Source: VBDM01 sp041496705 (lineage in GTDB: Bacteria; Pseudomonadota; Gammaproteobacteria; Burkholderiales; SG8-39). Taken from it: 64,000 nucleotides of DNA. Under the pieces are notes generated by a model, which saw only the letters and a list, made by a program, of their open reading frames with translations, was not told the DNA's origin and did no database searches. Shown piece by piece: positions 50,029 through 58,858 of the stretch. The stretch is taken from assembly GCA_041496705.1 (NCBI GenBank), contig JBGQFD010000005.1, positions 1-64,000 of the forward strand. Reading direction: 5' to 3'. Numbering within the stretch: the first letter of the stretch is position 1; each line of letters starts with the position of its first letter. The position numbers and the translations under genes are program-made.

Positions 50029-50970
50029 GTGAACTTTCAACAATTGCGCTACGTCCGGGAGACCGTAAGGCAGAGCCTGAATCTCACCGCGGCGGCGAAG
50101 AAGCTTCACACCTCCCAGCCAGGAGTATCCAAGCAGATCCGCGAACTCGAGTCGGAGCTGGGCGTGGAGATTTTCGTGCGCCACGGTAGGCGCATCATCG
50201 CGCTGACCGAGCCGGGAAAAGCCGTGCTCGTCGTCGTCGAGCGCCTGCTGCAGGAGGCCGAGAACCTGAAGCAGGTTGGGCGAGAGTTCCGCGACCAAGC
50301 GGCGGGCACGCTGACGGTCGCGACGACTCACACCCAAGCGCGATACTCCTTGCCCAGAGTGGTAAGCGCATTCAAGAAGCGCTACCCAAAGGTGCACCTG
50401 ACGCTGAAGCAGGGCAGCCCGCCGCTGCTCGCGGAGATGGTTCTCTCGGGAGAAGCCGACATAGCGATCGCCACCGAGTCCCTGGACCAGTACCCCAGGC
50501 TGCTGGCGCTTTCGGGGTATCAATGGCATCACTGCATCGTTGTGCCCCGGCAACATCCGCTGCTGAAGGAAAAGCGGGTGACGCTGGAGGTACTCGCAAA
50601 ATACCCGATCGTTACCTACGATCCCGCCTTTGCGGGGCGCAGCCACATCGACGAGGCATTCCGGATTCAGGGACTCGCCCCGGATGTCGTGCTGTCCGCG
50701 GTCGACTCCGATGTCATCAAGACCTATGTGGAGCTCGGCCTGGGAATCGGCGTGATTGCGGAAGTCGCGTTCGACGAGAAGCGCGACAGACACCTGCGCT
50801 CGATTTCGGCTAGGCATCTGTTCGGAATCATGACCACGCGCGTGGCCGTTCCGCGGGGTGCCGCACTGCGCGGATTCGTCTATGCGTTCATTGAACTGTT
50901 TTCGCCGCAGCTGACCCGGAAGCTGATCGACACGGCGCTCGCCGGGAAAGGGGAACTCTACGAACTCTAA
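50029..50970 (+). CDS. cysB: LysR-type regulator of sulfur assimilation (CysB)
   Basis: 313 residues from a GTG start at 50029 (MNFQQLRYVRETVRQSLNLTAAAKKLHTSQPGVSKQIREL), the typical CysB N-terminus. The effector domain contains LTVATTHTQARYSLPRVVSAFKKRYPKVHLTLKQGSP, with TTHTQARY and TYDPAFAGRSHIDEAF being the N-acetylserine/sulfate-binding region of CysB. It activates sulfate and sulfite reduction genes under sulfur limitation. Divergent from cysI. Confidence 0.94.
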   Translation: MNFQQLRYVRETVRQSLNLTAAAKKLHTSQPGVSKQIRELESELGVEIFVRHGRRIIALTEPGKAVLVVVERLLQEAENLKQVGREFRDQAAGTLTVATTHTQARYSLPRVVSAFKKRYPKVHLTLKQGSPPLLAEMVLSGEADIAIATESLDQYPRLLALSGYQWHHCIVVPRQHPLLKEKRVTLEVLAKYPIVTYDPAFAGRSHIDEAFRIQGLAPDVVLSAVDSDVIKTYVELGLGIGVIAEVAFDEKRDRHLRSISARHLFGIMTTRVAVPRGAALRGFVYAFIELFSPQLTRKLIDTALAGKGELYEL

Positions 50971-50985
50971 CTGCGGCGCTTCTGG

Positions 50986-51690
50986 CTAGTCGCCCGTCGG
51001 AGCGATGCGGAATTCCAGAACCGACGGCAGCGTATTCAGCGCTTCCGAAAGCTGCCTGGTGTTGCCGCGCTCGGGCGAATGAATCACCATTTGGTACTCG
51101 AATATTTTCCCTTCCCCTGTGACGCCGTAGTTCATGTTGGCCACTACGAACCCCTGTCGTTCCACCATTCCGCGCAATTCGGCTTCGGGCAGGACGGCGT
51201 TGCGAACGAAAGCCACAGTAAGATTCGCGTAGAACTCGATGGGCATCTTGCGTTCGATCCAGCGGAATACCGACAGGACGATTAGCGTGAGCGCGGTCCC
51301 GATCCCCGCGGGAAAATAAAACCCTACCCCTATCATGATGCCGATTCCCGCGGTGATCCAGATCGAGGCCGCTGTCGTCAGGCCGCGCACCGTCAGGCCC
51401 TCCTTCATGATCACCCCGGCCCCGAGAAAACCGATGCCGGTCATGATGCCCTGCGCCATGCGGGTCGGGTCGACGCTGATGCGTTCCAGCGAGTAGGCCG
51501 AAAACCAGGTCTCCTGATAGACGGTCAGTATCATCAGCATGCACGAGGACAGGCACACCAGAGCGTGCGTGCGGAAGCCGGCAGGCCGGCCGTGATAACT
51601 GCGCTCCAGGCCGATGATTCCGCCCGCGGCGAGCGCAATCACAAGGTGCAGGGCGATCGCTGCGTAGTTGTCGTGCCAGATCGAATTCAT
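50986..51690 (-). CDS. MgtC/SapB family membrane protein
   Basis: 234 residues. The N-terminal half holds about four to five membrane helices with family motifs AAGGIIGLERSYHGRPAGFRTHALVCLSSCMLMIL and GIMTGIGFLGAGVIMKEGLTVRGLTTAASIWITAGIGIMIGVG. The C-terminal part (FYANLTVAFVRNAVLPEAELRGMVERQGFVV) is the soluble ACT-like domain. MgtC proteins act in magnesium limitation and modulate ATP synthase or transporters. It converges on cysB. Confidence 0.93.
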   Translation of the reverse strand: MNSIWHDNYAAIALHLVIALAAGGIIGLERSYHGRPAGFRTHALVCLSSCMLMILTVYQETWFSAYSLERISVDPTRMAQGIMTGIGFLGAGVIMKEGLTVRGLTTAASIWITAGIGIMIGVGFYFPAGIGTALTLIVLSVFRWIERKMPIEFYANLTVAFVRNAVLPEAELRGMVERQGFVVANMNYGVTGEGKIFEYQMVIHSPERGNTRQLSEALNTLPSVLEFRIAPTGD

Positions 51691-51737
51691 CGCCAGGCTC
51701 CGCGGAGCGTCCCGCTCGAGTTCATGTACGACTCAAT

Positions 51738-53150
51738 TCAATAACGGTAGTGCTCGGACTTGTAAGGTCCGCCCTTGGGCACGCCGATATACTTGGCTTG
51801 CGCGTCGGTAAGCTCGCTGAGCTGCGCGTTCAGCTTCTTTAGCTGCAGGCGAGCGACCTTTTCGTCCAGGTGCTTCGGCAACGTGTAGACACCGACCGGG
51901 TACTTCGCCGTGTTGGTGAAGAGTTCGATTTGAGCGATGGTCTGGTTGGCGAAGGACGAGCTCATCACGTAGGACGGATGCCCGGTGCCGCAGCCGAGGT
52001 TCACCAGACGGCCCTTGGCGAGCAGGATGATCCTCTTGCCATCAGGGAAGATGATGTGGTCCACCTGCGGCTTGATTTCCTCCCAGGTGTAGCGCTCGAG
52101 CGAGGCCACGTCGATTTCGTTGTCAAAGTGGCCGATGTTGCAGACGATCGCCTGGTCCTTCATCTTCTTCATGTGATCGTGGGTGATGACATGGAAGTTC
52201 CCTGTGGCGGAGACGAAGATATCGGCTTTGTCCGCCGCGTAGTCCATGGTGACGACGCGGTAGCCCTCCATCGCGGCCTGCAGGGCGCAGATGGGATCGA
52301 TCTCGCTGACCCATACCTGGGCCGAGAGCGCGCGCAACGCCTGCGCCGATCCCTTGCCGACGTCGCCGTAGCCCGCGACCAGCGCGACCTTGCCGGCCAC
52401 CATCACGTCGGTGGCGCGCTTGATGCCATCCACCAGGGACTCGCGGCATCCGTAGAGATTGTCGAATTTCGACTTGGTCACGGAGTCGTTGACGTTGATC
52501 GCCGGGAACATGAGGCGCTTGTCCTTGGCCATCTGGTACAGCCGATGCACCCCGGTGGTGGTCTCCTCGGTGACGCCGCGGATGTTCTTTGCCATCTTGG
52601 AATACCAGCCAGGCTGCGCGGCGAGCCGGGCCCTGATCGCGGCGAATAGGGCCTTTTCCTCCTCGCTCGCGGGCTTATCGAGCAGCGAGGGATCCTTCTC
52701 GGCCCTGGTCCCCAGATGCATGAGCAAGGTCGCGTCGCCGCCGTCGTCGAGAATCATGTTGGGCCCATTGCCGTCCGCGAACTCGAAGATGCGGTGCGTG
52801 AACTTCCAGTACTCGTCCAGCGTCTCACTCTTGTAGGCGAACACCGGCGTGCCGCCGGCGGCGATCGCCGCTGCGGCGTGATCCTGGGTCGAGAAAATGT
52901 TGCAGGAGGCCCAGCGCACCTGCGCGCCGAGCGCCTTGAGCGTCTCGATGAGCACGGCGGTCTGGATCGTCATGTGCAGCGACCCGGTGATCCGCGCGCC
53001 TTTCAGCGGCTGGGTCTTGGCGTATTCCTCGCGTATTGCCATCAGCGCCGGCATCTCCGACTCGGCGATGGCAATCTCCTTGCGGCCCCAGTCTGCCAGG
53101 GCCAGATCGGCAACGTGAAAGTCCTGCTTTGACCTGAGTACGGCGCTCAT
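51738..53150 (-). CDS. ahcY: Adenosylhomocysteinase (SAH hydrolase)
   Basis: 470 residues from the ATG at 53150 (AGGAGGG upstream). It splits S-adenosylhomocysteine into adenosine and homocysteine. The N-terminus FHVADLALADWGRKEIAIAESEMPALMAIREEYA, the substrate site SLHMTIQTAVLIETL and CNIFSTQDHAAAAIA, the NAD-binding GYGDVGKGSAQAL and the C-terminal GGPYKSEHYRY are all as expected. The extra helix-rich insertion near residues 160-200 is common in bacterial enzymes. A SAH riboswitch lies in the leader, and metK ends upstream. Confidence 0.98.
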   Translation of the reverse strand: MSAVLRSKQDFHVADLALADWGRKEIAIAESEMPALMAIREEYAKTQPLKGARITGSLHMTIQTAVLIETLKALGAQVRWASCNIFSTQDHAAAAIAAGGTPVFAYKSETLDEYWKFTHRIFEFADGNGPNMILDDGGDATLLMHLGTRAEKDPSLLDKPASEEEKALFAAIRARLAAQPGWYSKMAKNIRGVTEETTTGVHRLYQMAKDKRLMFPAINVNDSVTKSKFDNLYGCRESLVDGIKRATDVMVAGKVALVAGYGDVGKGSAQALRALSAQVWVSEIDPICALQAAMEGYRVVTMDYAADKADIFVSATGNFHVITHDHMKKMKDQAIVCNIGHFDNEIDVASLERYTWEEIKPQVDHIIFPDGKRIILLAKGRLVNLGCGTGHPSYVMSSSFANQTIAQIELFTNTAKYPVGVYTLPKHLDEKVARLQLKKLNAQLSELTDAQAKYIGVPKGGPYKSEHYRY

Positions 53151-53203
53151 CTCGCGCCCTCCTTTCTTTCGAAAAAAGTTTGCGAGCGCAGTTGCGGATT
53201 CGG

Positions 53204-53260
53204 CCCCCCGAGCCTGGCAGGCGCCGCAGTGGGCAGCCCGTTGCAACGCTCCTCGGGGAG
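53204..53260 (-). ncRNA. SAH (S-adenosylhomocysteine) riboswitch
   Basis: Read on the minus strand, the ahcY leader has CCCCGAGGAGCG followed by TTGCAACGG and later GCCAGGCTCGGGG. This is the conserved SAH-riboswitch core: P1 pairs CCCCGAG (53258-53252) with CTCGGGG (53212-53206), and the CCAGGCTCGG strand forms the pseudoknot side. It starts about 10 bp after a -10 element and about 55 nt before the ahcY start. SAH binding is known to raise expression of ahcY. Confidence 0.88.
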
Positions 53261-53266
53261 GGCGCG

Positions 53267-53272
53267 ATTATA
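53267..53272 (-). promoter_or_regulatory. -10 element of ahcY promoter
   Basis: A perfect TATAAT on the minus strand just upstream of the riboswitch. The -35 region is not a clear match. Transcription starting about 7 bases later would begin right at the riboswitch. Confidence 0.65.
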
Positions 53273-53309
53273 CTCCAGCCGTGTCGCCGGAATTGGCCCC
53301 AAGGGCCAG

Positions 53310-53336
53310 AAAAAAGCCCGGCGCAGAGCCGGGGCT
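53310..53336 (-). terminator. Intrinsic terminator of metK
   Basis: On the minus strand AGCCCCGGC-TCTGC-GCCGGGCT is followed by TTTTTT, a strong rho-independent terminator 20 bp after the metK stop. It isolates ahcY, which has its own promoter. Confidence 0.88.
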
Positions 53337-53356
53337 CGGTTGGCGTGGCCTGGAGT

Positions 53357-54541
53357 TCAGGCGAGCGCAGGCTGCTTGATTCCCGCGTCCGCCGCGAGGG
53401 AGCGCGCCTTGTCGGTCGCCTCCCAGGTGAACTCGGGCTCGTCGCGCCCGAAATGTCCGTAGGCGGCGGTCTTTTCGTAGATAGGGCGCAGCAGATCCAG
53501 CATCTGGATGATGCCCTTCGGGCGCAGGTCGAAGTGCCGCAGTACCAGTTCCGAAAGCTTCTCGTCGGATATCTTGCCCGTGCCGTAGGTGGTGACCATA
53601 ACGCTGGTGGGCCTGGCCACGCCGATGGCGTAGGACACCTGCACCAGGCATTTCGTGGCGAGACCCGCAGCGACTACATTCTTGGCGACGTAGCGCGCGG
53701 CGTAGGCGGCCGAGCGGTCCACCTTGGATGGATCCTTGCCGGAGAAGGCGCCGCCGCCGTGCGGTGCGGAGCCGCCGTAGGTGTCGACAATAATCTTGCG
53801 GCCGGTGAGGCCGCAGTCGCCCTTAGGACCGCCGATTTCGAAGCTGCCGGTCGGATTGACCAGGTACTTGATCTGTCCTTTGTCCAGGTTCTTGGGCAGC
53901 ACCGGTTTGATGATGTTCTCGATGACGGCTTCTTCGATCTGCTTGTGGGTGAGACCGGGCTGGTGCTGCGTGGAAAGCACCACCGTCTCGATCGAATCGG
54001 GTTTGTTGTTCACGTACTTGATGGTGACCTGGGACTTGGCGTCGGGCCGCAGCCAGGGCATGCGCCCGTCTCGGCGCAGTTCAGACTGGCGCTCGACCAG
54101 CCGGTGCGAGAGATGAATGGCAAGCGGCATCAGCTGCGGCGTCTCGTCGCAGGCGTAGCCGAACATCAGGCCCTGGTCGCCCGCGCCCTGGTCGAGATCG
54201 AGGCCCTGGCCTTCGTTCACGCCCTGTGCGATGTTCTGCGACTGCTCGCCGTAGGCCAGGATCACCGTACAGGTGTGCGCGTCGAAGCCGATCGCCGGAT
54301 CGTTGTAGCCGATGCGCTTAATGGTCTTGCGCGCGACGTCCCGGAAGTCGACATTTTTCGCATCCGTAGTAATTTCCCCGGCCAGTACAACGAGGTTGTC
54401 CTTGACGAGGGTCTCCGCGGCGACTCGGGAGCGTTTGTCCTGCGCTAGAATGGCGTCGAGAACGGCGTCGGAGATCTGATCTGCGACTTTGTCCGGGTGT
54501 CCTTCCGAGACGGATTCCGACGTGAAAAGATGGCTGCTCAT
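53357..54541 (-). CDS. metK: S-adenosylmethionine synthetase
   Basis: 394 residues from the ATG at 54541 (MSSHLFTSESVSEGHPDK). It makes SAM from methionine and ATP. Signatures: SEGHPDKVADQISDAVLDA, GEITTDAKNVDF, GAGDQGLMFGYACDET and the glycine-rich GGGAFSGKDPSKVDRSAAYAARYVAKN phosphate-binding loop. Together with ahcY it covers two steps of the methyl cycle. An open frame extends to 54637, but the extra residues do not match the family. Confidence 0.98.
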   Translation of the reverse strand: MSSHLFTSESVSEGHPDKVADQISDAVLDAILAQDKRSRVAAETLVKDNLVVLAGEITTDAKNVDFRDVARKTIKRIGYNDPAIGFDAHTCTVILAYGEQSQNIAQGVNEGQGLDLDQGAGDQGLMFGYACDETPQLMPLAIHLSHRLVERQSELRRDGRMPWLRPDAKSQVTIKYVNNKPDSIETVVLSTQHQPGLTHKQIEEAVIENIIKPVLPKNLDKGQIKYLVNPTGSFEIGGPKGDCGLTGRKIIVDTYGGSAPHGGGAFSGKDPSKVDRSAAYAARYVAKNVVAAGLATKCLVQVSYAIGVARPTSVMVTTYGTGKISDEKLSELVLRHFDLRPKGIIQMLDLLRPIYEKTAAYGHFGRDEPEFTWEATDKARSLAADAGIKQPALA

Positions 54542-54635
54542 GCTGGCGGATTTCCCTACGAAAAATGAGCGTGCAAGTCTAGCACAGCACTCCGGCACAC
54601 CCAACCCACTTCCCTCCCACAACCCTCCCACCCAC

Positions 54636-55472
54636 ATGCTATTTCTGCTGCGGCCGGTGGCGCGCCTTCCTCTGCCGCTGCTGCACGCTGCGGGCGTGTT
54701 GTTGGGCTGGGTCGTCTATCTCTTGTCGCCGCGCTACCGCCGCGTTCTGCGATTCAACCTCGACGCGGCCGGCTTGCCCGGCCTGCGCTCCGCAGTGATC
54801 GGCGAATGCGGCAAGGCCGCACTCGAGTTTCCCGCCGTCTGGCTGCGGCCACACGCCCGCGTGGTGGAGTTGGTAGTCGAAGTCCGCGGATGGGAACACG
54901 TCGACGTCGCGGCACGCCTCGGCAAAGGCCTGATGATCGTGACGCCGCACCTGGGCTGCTGGGAAATGGTCGGCCAGTACGTCAGCAGCCGCATTCCGAT
55001 GACCGCGATGTACAGTCCGCCCAAGCTGCGTTCGCTCGAGTCGCTGATGCGGGCCGGGCGCGAACGCGGTAGCGCGATGACGAGCGTTCCCGCCGACTTG
55101 CGCGGCGTGCGCGCCATGCTCAAGGCTCTCAAGCGCGGCGAGGCGATCGGCCTGCTGCCTGACCAGGTCCCGGGCGCGGGCGAGGGCGAGTGGGCCGAGT
55201 TCTTCGGCAGGCCCGCCTACACCATGACTCTGGTGGGAAGACTAGTGGAGCAGACCGGGGTCCCGGTGCTGCTCTGCAGCGCGGAGCGATTGCCTCGCGG
55301 CCGGGGCTATCGGTTCAGTGCCGAACCCTGGGTCGCACCCAGCTCTGCCGAGTCGCCCGCGCGCGCACTCAACCGCTCGCTGGAGAGAGTGATTCTCCGC
55401 TGTCCGGAGCAATACTTGTGGAGCTACAACCGATACAAGGTTCCGGCCGGCGCGACGCCGCCCGCGAGGTGA
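54636..55472 (+). CDS. Lysophospholipid / lipid A acyltransferase (LpxL/HtrB family)
   Basis: 278 residues from the ATG at 54636. One N-terminal membrane segment (LPLPLLHAAGVLLGWVVYLL) is followed by the HX4D/E acyltransferase motif TPHLGCWEMV and the second motif GEAIGLLPDQVPGAGEGEWAEFFGRPAYT. These enzymes add secondary acyl chains to Kdo-lipid IVA, or to ornithine/other lipids. Overlapping frames start upstream inside metK and are discarded. A second copy follows after 4 bp, so the pair probably adds two different chains. Confidence 0.9.
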   Translation: MLFLLRPVARLPLPLLHAAGVLLGWVVYLLSPRYRRVLRFNLDAAGLPGLRSAVIGECGKAALEFPAVWLRPHARVVELVVEVRGWEHVDVAARLGKGLMIVTPHLGCWEMVGQYVSSRIPMTAMYSPPKLRSLESLMRAGRERGSAMTSVPADLRGVRAMLKALKRGEAIGLLPDQVPGAGEGEWAEFFGRPAYTMTLVGRLVEQTGVPVLLCSAERLPRGRGYRFSAEPWVAPSSAESPARALNRSLERVILRCPEQYLWSYNRYKVPAGATPPAR

Positions 55473-55476
55473 CCCC

Positions 55477-56352
55477 GTGGTCTTGCTGACGCGTTTTGCG
55501 GTGGCATTGGCGTGGGTGCTGCACTTCCTGCCGCTCTCGCTGCTCTCCCTGCTCGGCTCGGGGCTGGGCGGTCTCCTCTATCGGTTCGGGCGCGAACGTC
55601 GCGACGTGTGCCTTACGAATCTCGCGCGCTGCCTGCCGGACATGCCGGAAAAGAAGCGTGTCGCACTTGCCAAAGCGCACTTTCGTGCCTTCGGCCGAAG
55701 CGTCCTCGAGCGCTCGATTCTCTGGTGGTCGCCGCGCGAGCGGGTGATGCGGCTTGTGAAGATTGTCGGACTCGAGCGGATCCACGCGCTCAAGGGACAG
55801 CCGCTCATTCTGCTTGCGCCGCATTTTGTCGGGCTGGACGCGGGCTGCACGCGCCTGACCTGTGAAATCGACATGGCGGGGATCTACGCAAAACAGAAAG
55901 ACGCTTTCTTCAACGCGCTGCTCCTTTCGGGGCGAACGCGCTTCGGGCGACAGCGCGCCATTTCGCGGCAGGAGGGCGTGCGCCCCGCGCTCGCTGCGCT
56001 GAAGGAGGGGCTTCCGTTCTACTATCTGCCCGATCAGGACTACGGGCCGCGCGATGCGATTTTCGTCCCGTTCTTCGCGGCCTCTGCCGCAACTATCACT
56101 GGACTTTCGCGCATGACGCGGCTTACCCGCGCCCGCGTGCTGCCCTGCGTGACGCGCATGCTGCCGGGTGGCGCAGGATACGAGCTGCAGTGCTATCCGG
56201 TCTGGGAAAAGTTTCCGAGCGGCGACGTTGCCGCCGACGCGCGCCGCATGAACGCTTTCATCGAGGAGCGCGTGCGCGAGATGCCCGAGCAGTACTTCTG
56301 GACCCACAAGCGCTTCAAGACTCGACCGCCGGGGGAGGCGAAATGGTACTGA
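55477..56352 (+). CDS. Lipid A biosynthesis acyltransferase (LpxL/HtrB family), second copy
   Basis: 291 residues from a GTG start 4 bp after the first copy. The N-terminal anchor (ALAWVLHFLPLSLLSLLGSGLGGLLY) and motifs FRAFGRSVLERSILWW, APHFVGLDAG (HX4D), YYLPDQDYGPRDAIFVPFFAASAAT and PEQYFWTHKRFKTRP are those of LpxL/LpxM. It is closer to canonical LpxL than the first copy, whose HX4D motif ends in Glu. Probably acts at the inner-membrane inner leaflet. Confidence 0.92.
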   Translation: MVLLTRFAVALAWVLHFLPLSLLSLLGSGLGGLLYRFGRERRDVCLTNLARCLPDMPEKKRVALAKAHFRAFGRSVLERSILWWSPRERVMRLVKIVGLERIHALKGQPLILLAPHFVGLDAGCTRLTCEIDMAGIYAKQKDAFFNALLLSGRTRFGRQRAISRQEGVRPALAALKEGLPFYYLPDQDYGPRDAIFVPFFAASAATITGLSRMTRLTRARVLPCVTRMLPGGAGYELQCYPVWEKFPSGDVAADARRMNAFIEERVREMPEQYFWTHKRFKTRPPGEAKWY

Positions 56353-56372
56353 GGGGTTTGATGTACCGGCTT

Positions 56373-56714
56373 TTACTGGTTGAGCAGCGGAATGCTCTTG
56401 TGGTCCGGCGATTTCGGGATCGACTGCAAATAAGCGTAGATGTCGGCGAGGTCCGCGTCCGACAGGATGGCCTTCTGGTAGGGCGGCATGGCGCGGTTGC
56501 TGAAACGCACGAAGGCCGAGAGCGCCTCGAACGGCATCGGATTCGGGGCGAGCTTCGGTCCGGCCACTCCGCCCTGTCCCATGAACCCGTGACACTGCCA
56601 GCAACCGTTCTTCACGTAGGCGACCTTGCCCTTCTCCGGGGACCCGGCAGCCACGGCAAGCTGGTTGAACGCGAGGCTCAGCGCCACCAACGCAAGCAAA
56701 TGAACTAGACGCAT
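56373..56714 (-). CDS. Small periplasmic cytochrome c
   Basis: 113 residues: signal peptide MRLVHLLALVALSLAFNQLAVA, then a single class I cytochrome domain with heme motif CWQCH and a candidate Met ligand in FSNRAMPPYQKAILSDADLADIYAYLQSIP. It lies 13 bp downstream of the Tat-exported ThDP enzyme and is very likely co-transcribed, so it may carry electrons from that enzyme's reaction. The electron-acceptor role is inferred from position. Confidence 0.88.
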   Translation of the reverse strand: MRLVHLLALVALSLAFNQLAVAAGSPEKGKVAYVKNGCWQCHGFMGQGGVAGPKLAPNPMPFEALSAFVRFSNRAMPPYQKAILSDADLADIYAYLQSIPKSPDHKSIPLLNQ

Positions 56715-56727
56715 TGTCTGATCTCCC

Positions 56728-58701
56728 TTAGCGCGGCTGCGTCCAGACGTTGAGCAAAGCGGGCTGGCCCGATTTCACCACCGCGACCGCCTCCTTGAGC
56801 GCGAGCCCAAGTTGCGCCGGATCCTTGATCGGCCCCTTCGCCCACCAGCCCATCGATTCGGCGAGCTTGTGGTACTCGATGTCCGGGTTCTGGATGCTGG
56901 TGCCCACCGGGCCCATGTCGCCGCCCAAGTTGGCGACACGGTTGCGGAAGTTCGACAGGCGCTGCACGTGCATCACCTCCTGGTGGTAGCCGCGGTTGTT
57001 GTGCATCACCGAAAGCAACGGAATCTTGTGCTTGGCCGCGGTCCACAGCACGCCGGGCGCGTACATCAGATCGCCGTCCGACTGGATGCTCACCGAGAAC
57101 CTGCCCAGGTCGCGGTTGGCGAGCGCGGCGCCGACCGATGCCGGCGCGCCGTAGCCCACGCCGTAGCCGCCGGAGCGGCCGAGCCAGTGGTGGTGCTTCT
57201 GCATCGGCCAGAGGCGGTTCGGCCAGTTGCTGACATTACCTTCCGAGACGACCAGCGACCAGTCGAGATCCTTGACTGCTCCATACACCTCCATGACTAG
57301 GCGCGCCGTGCTGACCGGGCTCGCATCCCAGGCGACCGCCGCAGCCGCGCGGGTGCGCGCCTTGCCCTCGGCATACGCTTTCCTCGCTGCCTCGCCCCGC
57401 CTCTCGATCGCCGCCTTGCGGTCGTTGGGGATCGCGGATTTCACCGCCTCGATTAGCGCAGGCAAGGTCGCTTCCGCATCGCCCGCCATCGGCACGTCGA
57501 TGACCTGGAAACGCTGGAAGTCCTGATAGTTCGCCTTGGTGTTGAGTTCGACGGAGCTGATGCTGATCAGCTTCGTGCCGGGCTTGATCCGCGTCGAGTT
57601 GGTGCCGATGCCGTCGTTCACGCCGCTGTCGGTGTAGGTGTTCACCGTACCCCAGAAGTCCGAAAGCTCCAGGCCGATGATGACGTCGGCGTTGTTAACG
57701 GCCGTTGGCGGTGCGGATAGGTAGTGGGTCCTCGGGAAGTTCATCCGGCCGCCCTGGTCGATGACCCGGGCCTGCAGCAGCTCGGCGAGCTGCACCAGGA
57801 GCGCGACTCCGTTCGGCGTGCGCGCCGCGCGATCGGCGACGATCATGGGATTCTGCGCGTTCGCGAGCAGCCGCGCCGCCTCCTTCACGGCGCCCGAGTC
57901 GCCCTGCGGCGGCGCCATCGGCACGTAGCGCGGGATGTACGGTTTCTCGCCGCCATGCTCCCTCATCGGTTCCTGCTGCAGGCCGGCGTCGAGTGAGATG
58001 GCGACCGGTCCGTAGGGCGGCGTCATCGCTATCTTGTAGGCGCGCACGAACGACTGCGAGAAATGCTGCAACGAGACCGGCGTGTCGTCCCATTTGGTGA
58101 AGTCGCGCACCAGCGCGTTGATGTCCTGCGCGGAATGGAAGGTCGGCACGCCGGGCGGCCGGTGGGCGGCATCGAGATCGTTGCCGCCGACGATGATCAA
58201 GGGCACGCGATCGCACCACGCGTTGTAGACCCCCATCGTGGCGTGCTGCAGGCCGACCGTGCCATGACAAAGCGTCATCAGCGGCTTGCCGGCGATCTTG
58301 AAGTAGCCGTGCGCCATGCCCACCGCGGATTCCTCGTGCATGCAGCTGAGGAACTCCGGCATCTTGTTGCCGCCGTAGTTGATCAGCGACTCGTGGATGG
58401 CGCGGAAACTGGAAGCGCAGTTTGAAGGCAGGTATTTGATGTCGAGCGACTTGATGACGTCGACCATGAAATCGGAGCCGGGTATGCCCTGGACTCGCGC
58501 CAATTCCCGCGGCGTTCCGGTCTCGGCCGCGGCGGTCTTTGCCGAGGGCGGCAGCGCGGAGGGCGCGCGCGGCGCGTTCTGCGCCAGCGTGTCGGCGGCG
58601 CTTGCGATCGGCGGCGTCATTGCGGTCGCGGCGCCGGCCGCGATCACTCCGGTAAGAAAATGCCGGCGATCCACCTTCAGACTCGTATCCTTGCGTGCCA
58701 T
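56728..58701 (-). CDS. Tat-exported thiamine-diphosphate-dependent enzyme
   Basis: 657 residues. The N-terminus carries a twin-arginine signal, LKVDRRHFLTGVIAAGAATA, followed by a linker to about residue 70. The rest is an acetolactate-synthase/pyruvate-oxidase-like fold: catalytic Glu in SCMHEESAVGMAHGY (about residue 123), NADVIIGLELSDFWG in the middle domain, and the ThDP motif SDGDLMYAPG ... VMHNNRGYH. Such enzymes are normally cytosolic; a Tat signal implies folding with cofactor before export. With the cytochrome c gene next to it, a periplasmic ThDP dehydrogenase or oxidase is plausible. Substrate unknown. Confidence 0.88.
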   Translation of the reverse strand: MARKDTSLKVDRRHFLTGVIAAGAATAMTPPIASAADTLAQNAPRAPSALPPSAKTAAAETGTPRELARVQGIPGSDFMVDVIKSLDIKYLPSNCASSFRAIHESLINYGGNKMPEFLSCMHEESAVGMAHGYFKIAGKPLMTLCHGTVGLQHATMGVYNAWCDRVPLIIVGGNDLDAAHRPPGVPTFHSAQDINALVRDFTKWDDTPVSLQHFSQSFVRAYKIAMTPPYGPVAISLDAGLQQEPMREHGGEKPYIPRYVPMAPPQGDSGAVKEAARLLANAQNPMIVADRAARTPNGVALLVQLAELLQARVIDQGGRMNFPRTHYLSAPPTAVNNADVIIGLELSDFWGTVNTYTDSGVNDGIGTNSTRIKPGTKLISISSVELNTKANYQDFQRFQVIDVPMAGDAEATLPALIEAVKSAIPNDRKAAIERRGEAARKAYAEGKARTRAAAAVAWDASPVSTARLVMEVYGAVKDLDWSLVVSEGNVSNWPNRLWPMQKHHHWLGRSGGYGVGYGAPASVGAALANRDLGRFSVSIQSDGDLMYAPGVLWTAAKHKIPLLSVMHNNRGYHQEVMHVQRLSNFRNRVANLGGDMGPVGTSIQNPDIEYHKLAESMGWWAKGPIKDPAQLGLALKEAVAVVKSGQPALLNVWTQPR

Positions 58702-58829
58702 CGCTTTCTCCTCCTAATTCGCGCCTGTGCTCGCCTGTGCTCAGGCGGTGCGTCATTCTAGTGGTTCTTATCGAGGGCGGGTACTGTGGGTATCGCTCCG
58801 GGAATCACCGCAGCGGAATTGCGAGGATG

Positions 58830-58835
58830 TATAGT
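58830..58835 (+). promoter_or_regulatory. Possible -10 element for dapF operon
   Basis: TATAGT lies 25 bp before the dapF ATG in the gap shared with the divergent ThDP gene. The -35 region is weak. Confidence 0.4.
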
Positions 58836-58858
58836 GGAAGCAATCAGTTAAGGCCGTT

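Noticed and set aside
54542..54635. SAM riboswitch upstream of metK
   Set aside because: No SAM-I, SAM-II or related core could be recognised in the short divergent gap.
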